From positions 78,018,647 to 78,082,646 of the forward strand of contig NC_051069.1 of the NCBI RefSeq assembly GCF_004664715.2: DNA of 64,000 nucleotides, written 5' to 3'. A program made the translations under genes and the position numbers. The DNA is from Peromyscus leucopus (Eukaryota; Chordata; Mammalia; Rodentia; Cricetidae). Under the pieces are notes generated by a model, which was not told where the DNA came from, searched no databases, and saw only the letters and a list, made by a program, of their open reading frames with translations. This document shows positions 47,968-60,069 of the stretch, piece after piece; the first letter of the stretch is position 1, and every line of letters begins with the position of its first letter.

Positions 47968-48657
47968 TGTTAGCATTCAAACCCACTTCTTTGAATCATG
48001 TCCAATAAGATAATACCCTGGGGTGCCCAGTGTCCTGACATCATACTATGTTCTTATTCCCTTTAACAAAGCATGGGACTGGACTAGGACCTCTGCATAG
48101 CAAGACAATTGTGTAACATGATCTGCTTGGGTGGCCTGCTGGCTAGAATCAGAGTCCATCCCTGGTGCATGAGCAGGCCTTTTGGAGCCCACTTCTATGA
48201 TGGGACACCTCATAGCCTTGGGGCAGGGGGAGGGGCTTGGACCTGCCTCTACTAAATGTACTTCCCCATGGGAGGCCTTACCTCCTTGTAGGAGGGAATG
48301 GGGGGTGGGTTGGGAGGGGAGGCTGGGGGTGTGGGAGGAGGGAAGAGGGGGATCTTTAGTTTGTAAAATGAATAAAAAATTTTTCATAATATAAATAAAA
48401 CAAAATAAAAAACATTTAAAAAAATAAACACACACAAAAAAAGGACTCTCCTTTGCTCTCTCTCTCTTCCCCACTCTTGCCAAGAGGTAGCATGGACCTC
48501 CCTCCTCCCTATTCTCTCTTTCCCTCTCCCCTCTTTTCCCCCCACCAAATAAAACTGTCCACTGAGTGCTGTCTGCATGGCATCTCTGTGTCTCTGTCTC
48601 TCACCCACCATGGGCACCTTGGCTCCACCTGTCAAAGTCTCTCTCTGTATCACAACA
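47968..48657 (+). mobile_element. Class I ERV 5' LTR, split by L1
   Basis: Starts TGTTAGCATTCA and ends TATCACAACA. It aligns with the 3' LTR (52212-52548) along its whole length except for an L1 insert at about 48072-48438. It carries a CT-rich tract, 'ccaccaaataaaactgtcca' (poly-A signal) and 'gagtgctgtctgcatgg'. LTR length without the insert is about 320 bp, close to the 337 bp of the 3' copy. Confidence 0.85.
48072..48438 (+). mobile_element. L1 3' UTR inserted in the proviral 5' LTR
   Basis: 5'-truncated sense L1 3' UTR: 'gcatgagcaggccttttgga', 'ggaggggcttggacctgcct', 'ccatgggaggccttacctcc' and a G-rich block, then a long A-rich tail. The LTR bases around it (AACAAAG and AAAAAAG) look like a short target duplication. 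The intact 3' LTR shows the empty site. Confidence 0.85.
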
Positions 48658-51600
48658 TTGGTGCTACATGACTCACTCAGCAGAGGCCCTCCTGGTGCAT
48701 TTCTCTCACCTGCTGGCAGTCTGAGACGTGTTAGAAGCCCTGGAACCTTCAACACTCACTTCATCCAACACCGAAATAATCGGTAAGCCCCACTTCTGGC
48801 CATTTCCCATGAGTAAGGATTCGTCTTTTCTTGACCGTGGTGTTAGTTCCATTCATAAGTCTCGATACCGAGATACCAAGACTTATGCCTCTGCCCTTTG
48901 GCCCCTGTTCTCTGTTCACTGCCACAGCCTGTGCTGTCTCATCTCTTGGACCTCAGCATCCTTCCTGCCCCTGCTCTGTCTTTGACAAATTGCTCGGCAA
49001 CCTGCATCCTTGCCTCACTCATGGGAAATAAGTCAGATCCAAGGATTCTTGGGTTATGCTCTCCTTTCCTCCCTCCTGCCCACCCAAGGCCCTGGCCATC
49101 TAGTGCAGGGGTGAGCCTCTCAGAGCTGAGTCCCCGCGCCCCTCTGCTGAGTCCTCGCCCCCAACTGGCCACCCTCAGTGGCAGCCACTGCTGCAGCTTA
49201 ATGCCTCCCTTATCTTCTGCTCCTTCCTGGCTCTTTCCCACCTTGCTGTCTCTCAGTCTATGCCTCCAGTCCTATAAATTCTTATCTCTGGATTTTTAAG
49301 TTGGTCACCTGACAATTTCTGGGAAGTTTTGTCTATCATTCTGTTAAAAAAGTTTATTTTGCATCTGTGAATGGAAATGTATGACTGACGTGGCCACATG
49401 ACTGCGTTTCTGACTGATATTTGAATGTTCTGTTAGTCTTGTTAAAAAAAAAAACAAAACAAAAAACAAACAAACAAACAAAAAACCAACTCATATGACT
49501 TCCTGGTCAGGCACCATCTTGACTAAAGTCAAAGACAGACAGGTCACATGGTCTCACCATCTTTACTAAGAGCATTGGGAAGTCACTTCCTGTCCACAGC
49601 TCAAGCATGGGCAGGGCACCTACTGCCTGGGCCATGAAAGCTCAAGTCCCCTGCAGGATCTGGTCTCGGCCTGGCGCTCCTCCATGTGCTCATTAGGGGA
49701 GGGGGCCCTGGAGACCCTGACAGGCCTTGAGCACAGGTTTGCCTCCCAGACACTGGCTGCTGTGAAGATTCTTGAGTGGGGGGTCCTGTGCCTCCTCGTC
49801 AATACCATCCTCTCCGTCCCTCTCAGACATCACCAGCTGGCATTTCCCTGTGGATGGCACAGCACACACCTATGACCCCGAGTACTCTCCTTCCAAGCTC
49901 AGAGCTGAGGTATGCACACACCCATCCCCTCCCACGTGAGTGGTGGGATCAGAACTTCAGGGCCTAGGCAAGGCCTTAAGAGAGCAATGCTGTTTTTGTG
50001 TTAACTGCTCAGGGGGGTCATTAAAAACTCCGGGACCCTGCTGAAAAAGCAGATCCATGGCAAAAAGGCAGCAGCAACAAGGAAACCACCCTGATGTCTG
50101 CCTTAGCTAGCCCCTTAACGATCTTGCTTCTTTTTACAGGGCTAGCCTAGCACCACCTGTATCACAGATGTTTACATTGAGATCCATAACAATGACAAAA
50201 CTACAAAAATGTCTCTCCTTATCTAAGGTCTTTTCAGGCTAACAAAGACCAATTTATGCCTAATCTTCCCACTTTTACTTACAGGAATTGGTGAAAATGG
50301 CTTTTTTTTAATACCTGAAAAAAGATAACTGAGCCTTCCTGATGGACTCAGCTGCAACAGAAGGCTACACACCAAGCCCACACCTTGGCAGTTGCCCTGA
50401 GGCTACCCTGAAACACATGAGGGACAAGGGAAGTCAACCATGAGGCTCCGTCCTGCTGGAGCTCAGCCCAAGTCAACTCTGCCAGGAGCCTGCATCAAAT
50501 GCATCCTGGGTGTACTGTTCATGGTATTTCCCTGACCCTCAGGCACCCATGAAGCCATGCCCTGCGTGCCGACAGCCTGGACACTGGAGATCGGAATGCC
50601 CTGTGTGGCTCATCCTCTATGCCACATCACGGAGGTCCAGCCTTGCCAACACCGGCATCTGACTTCCGGCCTCTGAACTCCTAAGCCTGGCAGAAGACTG
50701 TCTGGGACCTAGACTTGGTGACTCCCATTTCCTCTCCAAGCCTGGGGTGGCACTGCCAGTAGTGGGTAAGTCCATTGACCTTCTGCTGGACTTGGGAGCT
50801 ACCTACTCTCTTCTAACCTCTTCCTCGGGGCTCACAGTTCCCTTGCCAATTCCTGTCACAGGGGTGGATGGGACCCCCTCCTTCCCATTTAAGAGAACCT
50901 GGGATGGCCTAAGTAGTTGGAAAGCTGTCTCAGCTCTGTTCAATTACTCCTCCTTATAAGATCTGATGGTGTTTGATGACCAGCATTTGCCAATAGTACA
51001 GCTCTCCCCCAACCCTTGGCAGCTCATTAATAAGTTTCCTGTCAAAAGTATAGGCAGGTGTGCCTCATTCATAGACTCCATGGTACAGGATAAAGCTGGT
51101 TTCAGATATAACTTCAGAGGTTCAAAATTTTAACATTGATAAATGCAGTTTTGATAAACTGATAGAGCACTGATTACAAACAGTTTTTAAAAGTCCTTAA
51201 ATTTCTGTGGATTTTACCAGTCCCAGCTTTTAGAGACAGTTTAGCATTGGAGAGAGCAGGGAAGCCTCCTTCTTCCTCCTTTACTCACTCAACCACTTCC
51301 ATTCAATACATTTCCTCTGGTTATATATTTAAAAATATATTTCACTGAGCTGAAACCAGGCCCTAGAGAATGTTCATGCCTTTTAACTCAAAGCCATAGC
51401 TTTTGCTATGACACCAAGATGTAGTAAATCTGTTCCAGTTGCTTTACAGACCCTTACAGGTCACTGCACAGATCCACCCCTCCTACAAGCCTGGTGCCAA
51501 GGCCAATCCGCAGGGAGTCCTTCAGATATGTTAGCCCCTGCACCAGCTCCAAGCATGCCGACCACCAACCAAGGATGCCAACTGGGTCAATACTGGCAGG

Positions 51601-52211
51601 TTGATTTTTACCCACATCCCCATTTAAAATAGGCTCTATATCTCATAACTCTTACTAACACCATTACAGGATGGCTGCACACCCACCTCCAGAGAAACAG
51701 CAGATGTGATAGCTCATGTACTCCTGAAGAATACATCATCCCTCAATTCACTGCTGGTAATATCTCTCCAGGCTCAAGCGAGCACCTACATGGCAACTGG
51801 AACCTGGTTTTCCAAGATGTCCTAATGAAGGGAAATCTGCTCTCATGTCTTGCTCATTTACCCTTGCCTCTTCCTTACAACCAGGGCACTTCCCTGTTCC
51901 ATTCTTTCTGACAGTTATCACTTTTTCCATGGCTAGCCCTGATAGCCCATGATAATAATCTATTTTTTTCTCCTAGCAACCTGCCTTCTCAACTCTGTCA
52001 AGGAACAGATGCCTGAGGACTCCACGATGACAGCCAACTGAATGCCTCTTCGCTCACACTTCCCACCATGCGTGACCCTGACTCCCAACTTCCCCCTCCC
52101 ACTTCGCTCCTTGTCAGCAGGAAGCAGTCTGGAGAATTCAGCTTCAGCGCTCTTATTTCCCCCACTTGCTATCCATAACTCAGCTTTTTATAATAATCAA
52201 AAAGGGAGGAA
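48658..52211 (+). pseudogene. Decayed gag-pol interior of the class I provirus
   Basis: No long frame survives. In order I see: a leader of about 1.4 kb with an A/CAAA-rich patch (49445-49485); a nucleocapsid zinc knuckle of the form C-x2-C-x4-H-x4-C at 50558-50599; a protease active-site region at about 50750-50900, where the catalytic triplet reads Asp-Leu-Gly (50789-50797) instead of Asp-Thr-Gly; integrase-like pieces with a YWQVDF core (51591-51608) and a frameshifted 'RETADVIAHVL'-like stretch (51697-51730). Protease and integrase lie only about 0.7 kb apart, so most of the reverse transcriptase and RNase H is deleted. No envelope gene was recognised. The polypurine tract AAAAAGGGAGGA (52199-52210) sits just before the 3' LTR. 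One zinc knuckle and this gene order fit gammaretrovirus-like elements. It cannot produce virus. Confidence 0.75.
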
Positions 52212-52548
52212 TGTTAGCATTCAGATCCACTTCTTGGAATCCTGTCCAATAAGCAGATAATACCCTGGCCCACCCAGCATCCTGATGTCATCCTACATTC
52301 CTATTCCCTTTAAGAAAGGATTCCTCTCCTTTGGCTTTCTCTCTCTTTCTCTTCTTGCCACATGGTAGCATGCACCTTCCCCCTCCACTCTCTCTCTCCT
52401 CCTATCTCTCTCTTTCCCTCCCCCTCTCTCTTCACCCCACCAAATAAAACTCTCCACTGAGTGCTGTCTGCATGCATCTCTGTCTCTTACCCACTGTAAG
52501 GCACCTTGGCTCCACCCGCCAAGGCCTCTTTCTTGCTGTATCACAACA
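52212..52548 (+). mobile_element. Class I ERV 3' LTR
   Basis: Starts TGTTAGCATTCAG directly after the polypurine tract and ends TATCACAACA. It has the CT-rich tract, 'caccaaataaaactctccac', 'gagtgctgtctgcatgcatc' and 'ggcaccttggctccaccc'. Flanking 4-bp duplications with the 5' LTR are not evident (TAGA left, CTGG right), so the flanks may have mutated or recombined. Confidence 0.85.
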
Positions 52549-53783
52549 CTGGACACTTTGTAGGTCCAATAAGTATCCCTGGACAGTGGACACCTCAGAT
52601 CAAATTACTCAGCCCCAAGCAACGTAGGTAACATCTGCTTCTTATGGTGGCTCTGTAAAATGACCAGTGGCAGGAAGAAATTCTAGTGTAGATGTGCTGT
52701 GTGACTATAGGCAACAAAGGCTCAGGCACTATTTTTCCAGGCTGGCTGTGGCTTTTATGACTTTTCTCTTTACCACAAAACTGGCTGCTTATAACTGCCA
52801 CAAATCTCTGCAGTGTGAGCAATGCTTGAAAGCTGGAGTTACAACCATAAAGCAGTCATCTTATGGAGCAGTAGCCTCTGATCAAGTATGTGGAAGAGGC
52901 AGCCTTGACCATCCACTCTTCTTCCCTTGTTGTCTGCTTTGCTCACATAATTGTCTCCCTTGGCAATGAATGCTTTTACAGCAGCCTGGGGATGGAGGAG
53001 GCAGAGTTGTCATAGACAAATTTAACAGTTTGTTACTCTCAAGATTCCTCTCTACATCCAATTAAGGACAGCCAACACAGGGCAGATTCCTATTCTCCTG
53101 CCTCCAGCAGGACATGAAAGTAGGAAAAATACGAAGTCCTGAGGTCCTGAGAACTCCATGACTCTCTGGGGGCCTTCCTTCTGGATGCTCTGGGGTTTCT
53201 GTATCCCCAGCAATGCTACAAGAGTTGGGGTGGGGAGCTATTGCTTTCGCCAGGTAGACATGGGTTGGTGAGCAGAGGTGCTCTGAGCATAGTATGCACA
53301 GGTTGAGCGGCAGATGAGGATTTATCCCTCCTCATCTAGCCTTTATCCATCTATATTCAGGAGCCTCTTAGGCTCTGATCACCCCTCCCTGCCCTAAAGC
53401 TACTGACTGGGCTAGAAACCTAAAATGATGAGGTATCTGCTTCCACTTAGAATGCACAGCACTCACCCTGGAAGTGACTATAACCTTGGATCAGTTGCTG
53501 GAGATGGCTGTTTATAGATACATAATGCCTTTTCTAGGGAACATAGATCTGAATGAATACACAGCCACAGAGAAGGGGGGTGTGGATATAGAAATAAGTT
53601 AGCTCACACAGTAGGCAGTAAGAGGAAAAGGGACCATAGTAAAAACTGTAAGTTATCTACACATGCTTCTCTGGAAATGGATATCAAGGGGAAAGGAAAT
53701 ATAAGGCTTAAAACAGCTAAGCTGTGGAGCTGCCAGAAAGTTGGTCAGGGAGCTCCAAGGATGGCTCCAGCCAGCCAGGAATG
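52549..53783. other. Unassigned sequence
   Basis: The frame 52667-52969 (100 codons, Cys-rich) shows no recognised motif. No repeat named. Confidence 0.4.
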
Positions 53784-54260
53784 TGTAGCATGAATCTTAA
53801 AAGGTCTTATTAATAAAAAAGCAAACCCGGAAGCTAGGTATTGGGGTTAAAGGTCAGAGAAGCAGAACAAGCCACAGCTAACCTCATCTTGCCAACTTAT
53901 CAGCTGATCTTATTTCCTCAAACTGGAAGCCTCTGAGTCCTCATCCTAATAGATCTCAGCTGAACTGCTACTCAAAAGCCTAAAAGTTTAACAAGACCTA
54001 GTTCCTGATCCTCACACCTTATATACCTTTCTGCTTCCAGCCATCACTTTGTGGGATTAAAGGCGTATGTCACCATGCCTGGCTGTTTCCAGTATGGCTT
54101 TGAACTCACAGAGATCCAGATAGATCTCTGCCTACAGAATGCTAGGATTAAAGGCCTGTGCTACCACTGCCTAACCTCTATGTTTAATATAGTGGCTGGT
54201 ATTTTCTCTGACCCCCAGATAAGTTTATTGGGGTGCACAATATATCAACCACAGACATGG
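53778..54260 (-). mobile_element. Class II-like LTR, family B, with B1-like modules
   Basis: LTR 53784-54254 starts TGTAGCATGAATC and ends CAACCACA. The flanks GGAATG and GACATG match at four of six bases. Twice it contains a B1-like reversed module ('gtgggattaaaggcgtatgt', 'aggattaaaggcctgtgcta') with 'actcacagagatccaga' between. On the minus strand the order TATA ('ggtatataagg'), then 'ttaataagacc', then the CA end fits an LTR in minus orientation. Confidence 0.75.
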
Positions 54261-55479
54261 AGAAAGCAGGAAAAGTAGGACCTACAGAATGAAAGGTAGA
54301 TAAAAAGCCTTGAGACAAAATGTAGATGAAGAGAAACATGTTAATATAAATAGTAAGAGTTAGTGGGACAAACCTAAACCAAGGCCAAGCATTTATAACT
54401 AATAATAAATGTCCGTGTCATGATTTGGGGGCTGGTGGTCTAAGAAAGGCCTGCTACAGCTACCTGTTCCTTTAGATGGGACACCATTTCCTGCTCCCGA
54501 CTGTGATCTTGATATTGACACCAAGGATGCTAACACTAAGATTTGCAGCCTCATGATTTCTCCCATATCCAGCTCCACTCTGAGCCACATGCCTAATCTC
54601 TGTAGCTTTTGAGTTTACAAAAGTTTCCTTGATTCTAGAAGTAATGGGGAGACGTGAATAATTTATTCTGCAGTTTCTGGGCCTTTGCCAGTGAGGTCTT
54701 TCTGTCGGGGGTACTCATCTTTTTCTTTATATAGCCACTGCTTGGGCAACCACCTTTGGCCTTTCATAATTTAGTGTTTTAATGTTGGAGTGAATACTCT
54801 CCCTGAGTTCGCTCAGCTGTTGGGAAGCTGAGCAGGCCATTCTGTGCTATCATTTCTTCCTTTCTCTTCCACAAGGCTAGAGTAATTTTAAGGTAAGGAT
54901 ATGCTAGGCTCACTTTAAGTCTAGCAGTGAGGAAACTACCCCAGGTGAACTCTAAGTTGCCTGTTTATGCACATTCTTCATTCTAAATGGTTCCTGTGTT
55001 TTTGAAGAATGCTTTAAAAAGGTAATAAAATAGTATGTGGGAGGAACTGTATGTGGCTCACACAGCCTAAAATGTTCACTATCTAGATCTTCACAGATAA
55101 AGGATCGTTGATCTGTGCTCTACCATCTGGCACAGAAAAATAATTGGGTGTGAAAGACATAAACATCTATTGCCTTGGGTTGCATTCTGACCAATACACC
55201 TGTCCTGTAGAGTCCAAATTCAGTGGGAATATAAAGCTTACCAGTTTGTGATGATTTAACCCAATCTTACACGATTCCTATGAGAATGTGCACAGCACCA
55301 CTCCCATAATGCTTCAGTGTGACTTTATTTTTTTCCTCTATTTTCAGACACTCAGACCTTCGCATTTGGTTCTAGGTACAAGATTATTGCACATTCCACA
55401 GGACCATGCACTTTACATTCCCTCTACTGAGAGCACTTTTTCTTGATTCTTAAACAGCTAGTTTCTTCAATGTTCAGGT
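54255..55479. other. Unassigned sequence
   Basis: No repeat or gene recognised. Confidence 0.4.
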
Positions 55480-55740
55480 TACAATGCAAACTTTGGTCTT
55501 TAGAGGGAGGCCTCCCTCCTCCATTACATCACCCCTGTTTTATCATCCTCATAGAATAAGTTCATTTTGAAACTTTCTTATCTCCTTGTTTACTTTTGGT
55601 CTTTCTTTCCATAGAGAATGCAAGCTCTTGGAAAGTAGGCACGTGTCTTTCCTTATTTACTATGTTCAACTCTTAGAACTGTGTTTGGCATATGGCAGAT
55701 TCTCAAATCATATTTTGAATAAGTGTGAAACAGTGAAATA
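55480..55740 (+). mobile_element. L2 LINE 3' end, sense, old
   Basis: 'cattacatcacccctgtttt', 'atcatcctcatagaataa', 'aatgcaagctcttggaaagt' and 'gaactgtgtttggcatatgg' follow the conserved L2 3' end in order. It is an ancient mammalian repeat. Confidence 0.75.
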
Positions 55741-56319
55741 AGCACAAAGAAATGGTGGCAAATATTCTTGTTTGCTTTCTTTCTGCACAACTATTCAATT
55801 CAACAACTAAACCTATGAGTCAAGCCTCTGACTTGAGTCAAAAGGAAAATGTAATGCTGGAGTTGAGAGAAACAAGACCCTCACTGTGTAATAATGAATA
55901 TGTGACTAGTGAAAACAAACAGTTTTTAATATATCATTCTGCAGAAAGAGACGCCAGCATAGAGAAAGAACAAAAATGGCTGGCATGGCATTTTGGCAAG
56001 AAATTTTCTGATAGCAAGAAATTCCTGCCCCCCCCCTTTCCTATAGACTTCAGAGAGTTACAACCTTTGTGCTCTTCTACCATGTTCCTCCCTGCACGCC
56101 AAATTCCTCATCCCACTAGTTCAGAGAAATAGCCTAGGCTTCGATTATTCTCTGTTCTATTCATGGACTCAGTCACAGAGTACCTGAAGCTTTTTACCTC
56201 CCAGTGTCCTGAGACAAGTTGGTGCCTCCTACCAGCTATAGGAGGGATAAGCCTAGCTCCTCTTGTTTATCTGTGACCCTTTGGTGAGCTATACACACAC
56301 CTCATTCTGAAAATGAACC
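55741..56319. other. Unassigned sequence with a 126-codon frame
   Basis: The plus frame 55752-56132 encodes a peptide of mixed composition with no domain I recognise. Two 'tatagactt/ctatagg' patches flank it. No splice or promoter context supports a gene. Confidence 0.35.
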
Positions 56320-56750
56320 GTAATGTGTAGATGTATCCAACAGTCTTATTAAATAAGAAACACAGAAACAATGTAAAAGAGAAAGCCAAGAGGTCAGAGC
56401 TCAGAGCTAAAATCTCACCCTTCCTCCTGCGGTGTCCCAGCTTCCCGAAAGAGAGCTATATCCTGTCTGTTCGTCTTTTTATAGTATTTTGTTCTGCCTT
56501 CTCATTGGTTGTAAACCCAAACATGTGACTGCCTCGTCACTGTCTGAATGTACAGCCCCTAGGTCTTAAAGGCATATATCTCCAATGCTGGCTGTATCCC
56601 TGAACACACAGAGATCTATGGGATTAAAGGCGTGTGCCACCACCGCCACACTCTTGCTATGGCTCTAATAGCTGTGACCCCCCCAACTTTATTTATTAAC
56701 ATACAATCAAAATCACATTTCAGTACAATTAGATTACCACCACAGTAATG
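56320..56750 (-). mobile_element. Class II-like LTR, family B, with perfect 6-bp TSD
   Basis: LTR 56326-56744 (419 bp) starts TGTAGATGTATCC and ends TTACCACCACA. The perfect direct repeat GTAATG flanks it (56320-56325, 56745-56750). Read on the minus strand it has 'aaccaatgag' (CCAAT), 'actataaaaagacg' (TATA), 'tatttaataagactgttgg' (poly-A type) and a CA end. Its U3 holds one B1-like module whose window-strand reading is 'gggattaaaggcgtgtgcca' with 'ccaccgcc'. Confidence 0.85.
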
Positions 56751-59231
56751 ATTTATATTTACAGGCTAGAATATTTTGCCAGTATCTCTTAGCTGGCAAG
56801 TGAGTTTACAACAAAAGGGTATCAATGGGTATGCTTCCTGCTCTTTATTAACTTCCCTACCTCCTACTGGAATCAGAACTTCAGGCTTGTACTGAGAACA
56901 CTCCCCCTCCCCAGAAAGACATAAAGAGAGACCTCCATGTCTGTCACTCAGAATCTGATTGTTCTACAAAGAGCCTCCACCACAGCCATCTGTCTCTGGT
57001 GCTGGGGCTATTGCCTCTCTCTGCCCATAATCTTAATAACCTTTCTACTAAACTCACTATACTCCAGTAATCTGTCTCAGTATCTATCTTGAATTATGCC
57101 CCCACAACAAAACAAAACAACACAAAACACAATAATGACAGCCTTTCACCTCTGACTCAAGGGAAAAGAAATCTTTAAGTGGTCAAAGTCCATTGTGATA
57201 AAAATGGGCTGTGTGAGGTGTGAAATGTCACTGGGGAAAAGACACTTTTGAGAATAAGCCACCACATACTGATGTGAGAACAAGGTGTCTCACTGAGGAG
57301 AACAAGGTGAAATCCCAGGAACCTGGGTCAAAGAGTAGCAGCAATGAATCCTGGGAATGTGGCAGCAGGAGGGGAAGGGGATGGGGTGGAGGGTGTTTGG
57401 CAGGGGTGGTGTGGTTGAATGAATAGCTGCTCTGGCTGGTTTGTTATCATCAGAAACAGCAAAACCACCATCAGACAAACAATTTTAAGAGAGGCACAAA
57501 GGGGCCAGGCTGTTTCTTCTATGCAAAGGTTTGATGGACTTGAAGACCTCTCAAGGTGAGGGTGTGGACCCTTTTGACTACTGACTCAGCTCACTCAAGG
57601 GCTGAGTCTGATTTAAACCCTGAGTTCCTTTAGTTGAGATATGAAGGAGATTTAATTCTTCATAACTGAGAGCTACTGTTCTCCAAGAAAAAATTTCTGA
57701 GCAAAACAATTTTTTCAACAAAAAAACAAAAACTTAGGATGGATTAGAACATACAGAATCTGATTCCAAGGAATATCTGTGGGTAGTTGATATTAATTAA
57801 TTGCCTCTGGGATGTATAGTGACAGAGGAGGCTCTAGAAAATATACTATTTTCCCTTCCCCTTTTAGCTCATTTTTGCCATGGCTTCTATCTGTCTTATA
57901 TAAGCTTTAATACATCAGCAATTGTTCTCTGGAGCACTTAGCTAAAAGTTTGCCCACTCAGCATGGAACCTGGTGGCAGAGAGAAACATTAACCTTTCTT
58001 GATGTAGTCATGGGATTTGATATAATGATATGTTGCCCTCAGATACCCAAATGCCAAGCAATATTTTGTGAGTTGAAACTGAACAAGAATCAGATGGCAG
58101 CTGTAAGCATATCTTTCAATCAGGGCAAGCACCGAAGTGGCACCCTATACTGTCATTATAGGCAAGGTGTTGGAGGCCATACCCTTTGAGCAGCTGACAC
58201 GAATGTTACCAGGACCATTCCTGTCACACATGACTTAGAAACATCAGCTGTGTGCTCAGTGATAATCAGTCTGTTTCCTCTTAGATTACAGGAGCCATTC
58301 ATTCTTTCAACTTTTCTATGGTTCAATATGTCAAAATTCTGTGTTTATTAAAAATTATGTAAAGATAAAAGCAAGAAGAATCCATGCAAGTTCAAGGCTG
58401 GCGTAGTCTCTAGAAGGTGTTTGAGGCTAGCCTAGGATAGAGTTAGATTGAATATTGATTAACCAAAAAAAAATCATGAACTAGAAAAAATAATTACAAG
58501 TGGAAAGGTGAGCTATCAGATAATATAAGTAGCATAATTCCAAAATCAAAGAAATGACAGAGAGGTAAACAGACTGGTAATCAGATGTAAATTCTAGGTT
58601 GTAAAATGTATAACACATACATGTAAAAATGAATGAATATGAAAATAGATTACTCTAAATAAAGTGTGTAAAACTGAATGATTTCATTCTAATGTATCTT
58701 TGAGTTTTGATAATGTATTGTACTTGCTGAAAGGTTACCAATAAAGGAAGCCAGGTGGTGGCCCAAGTACCCTTTCTGTATTATTGATGCTTGCTGAGGG
58801 TGGAGGAAATACAAAATGGGTACTAAAGAAGGTAGTTATAAATACCAGCTAAGGCCAAGTGTGACCAGTTGCAAAATCAGGGACTATAACTGACCTGAGT
58901 ATTTCTGTCCTACTTTGTTAAGAATGTGTTTGTGCATATATACACATACATTAATCAATACTTGTGTTTCCTTTCCTCTATTTCTTTATCATGTAATAGA
59001 ACATCAATTGAGATAATATCAATAGTTATCACATTTAACCTATGAGACACTAAAAGAATGACCCTCAAGGGACATTGCTACCTATTCTAAAATACATAAC
59101 ATGTTTGAGGTTGTTTATGGGGTAGTTATATCATGTTAGGTAGGATTGTGACCTTGGCTATTTTTTTCATTTGGAAGTAAAGTATGACACAAGTAGATGC
59201 GGCTGTGTGTCAAGTTGACAAAAGTTGCATT
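56751..59231. other. Unassigned sequence, about 2.5 kb
   Basis: Near 57030-57090 'cttaataacctttctactaa' might be an LTR end but is not supported further. A CAAAA-rich patch lies at 57106-57130. Around 58390-58450 there is a faint B1-like resemblance. The frames 57220-57426 and 57950-58189 are unrecognised. Confidence 0.35.
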
Positions 59232-59695
59232 TGTGATGGTTAATCTCGGATTTTAACTTAACATCTGGAATCAACTGAAATCTAAGTAGCTGGGCATTTG
59301 CTTGTGAAAGATTTTCTGAATTGGAACATATGAAGTGAGAATACCCACCCTAAATCTGAGTCACACCTTCAGGCAGCAGCCTACATAAAAGGAAATGGAA
59401 GAAGGTAGCTTTTTCTTATCTGTTTGCCCTCGCTCTCACTGGCAAGTTCATCTGTCCTATTGCTGAGGCAAGCCTTTGCTGGTGTTATAACATGCCTCTT
59501 TAGAATTCCTACATAGACTGAAGATTGGCAGCTCTCTAGGACTCCTGGGACTCTAGCACTAGATTGGAACTGCTGAGACATCTAGTCTTGTGGACCAAAC
59601 AACTACTGGATCTTTGGCCTTTTCATCAAGAGACATCCACCGTTGAACTACTCATACCACAACCTATAAGCCAATCTAATAAATCTTTTAGTTAT
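59232..59695 (+). mobile_element. MaLR-like repeat ('tgtgatggttaatc' type), sense
   Basis: Starts 'tgtgatggttaatctcggat' and carries 'gcatttgcttgtgaaagatt', 'acccaccctaaatctgagtc', 'tgagacatctagtcttgtgg' and 'ccaatctaataaatctttta'. The start matches the MT-type LTR at 38927. The middle is a divergent form. The 3' boundary is approximate. Confidence 0.55.
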
Positions 59696-60069
59696 GTTCC
59701 TTTAAAGTGCTGTAAGGCAATCCCACCAGAGAACAAACAGGCATGATCAAAGATGAATAGAAAGTCTGTATTTCCAGCCGGCAACTGCATGGGGAACTTG
59801 CCTAAATCATGCATCCCCGAGCCGCTCCATTTTTTGCCTTTTATGTACAAACACTACATCCTGGCTAGACACTCTTTGGTCAGCAAGAACAGTTAATGAG
59901 GAGCAAAACCAAAGAATCCAAAAATCAAAGTTAGTACACTTAGGAACTTTCCTGGATCCTGGAACTATGGACTAGGTCTTCAATGGATTAGGTCTTTGTT
60001 CCCTTTTGGCAGGTGCTGGGGCCTATGTGCTGGTTCTAAGGTTATAATGGTGCCTCTAACTTGACATCA
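59696..60069. other. Unassigned; possible antisense LTR
   Basis: 'ggcatgatcaaagatgaata', 'ccgagccgctccattttttg' and 'ccttttatgtacaaacac' look like U5-R-U3 promoter order on the minus strand (TATA-like reverse of 'ttttatgtac'). No termini or second copy were found. Confidence 0.3.

Noticed and set aside
48046..49299. Several 70-145 codon frames around the proviral 5' LTR
   Set aside because: They fall in CT-rich LTR and L1 3' UTR sequence. The frame starting MGNK near 49020 was considered as a gag start but shows no gag features.
55752..56132. 126-codon frame as a coding gene
   Set aside because: No recognisable domain, located between an L2 fragment and an LTR, no supporting signals.
56830..57090. 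Possible LTR 3' end
   Set aside because: A single 'cttaataacc' motif near CT-rich sequence is not enough; no termini or duplication found.
58384..58460. Possible B1 fragment
   Set aside because: Only scattered words ('gttcaaggctgg', 'gaggctagcctagg') match; could be chance or a very old monomer.
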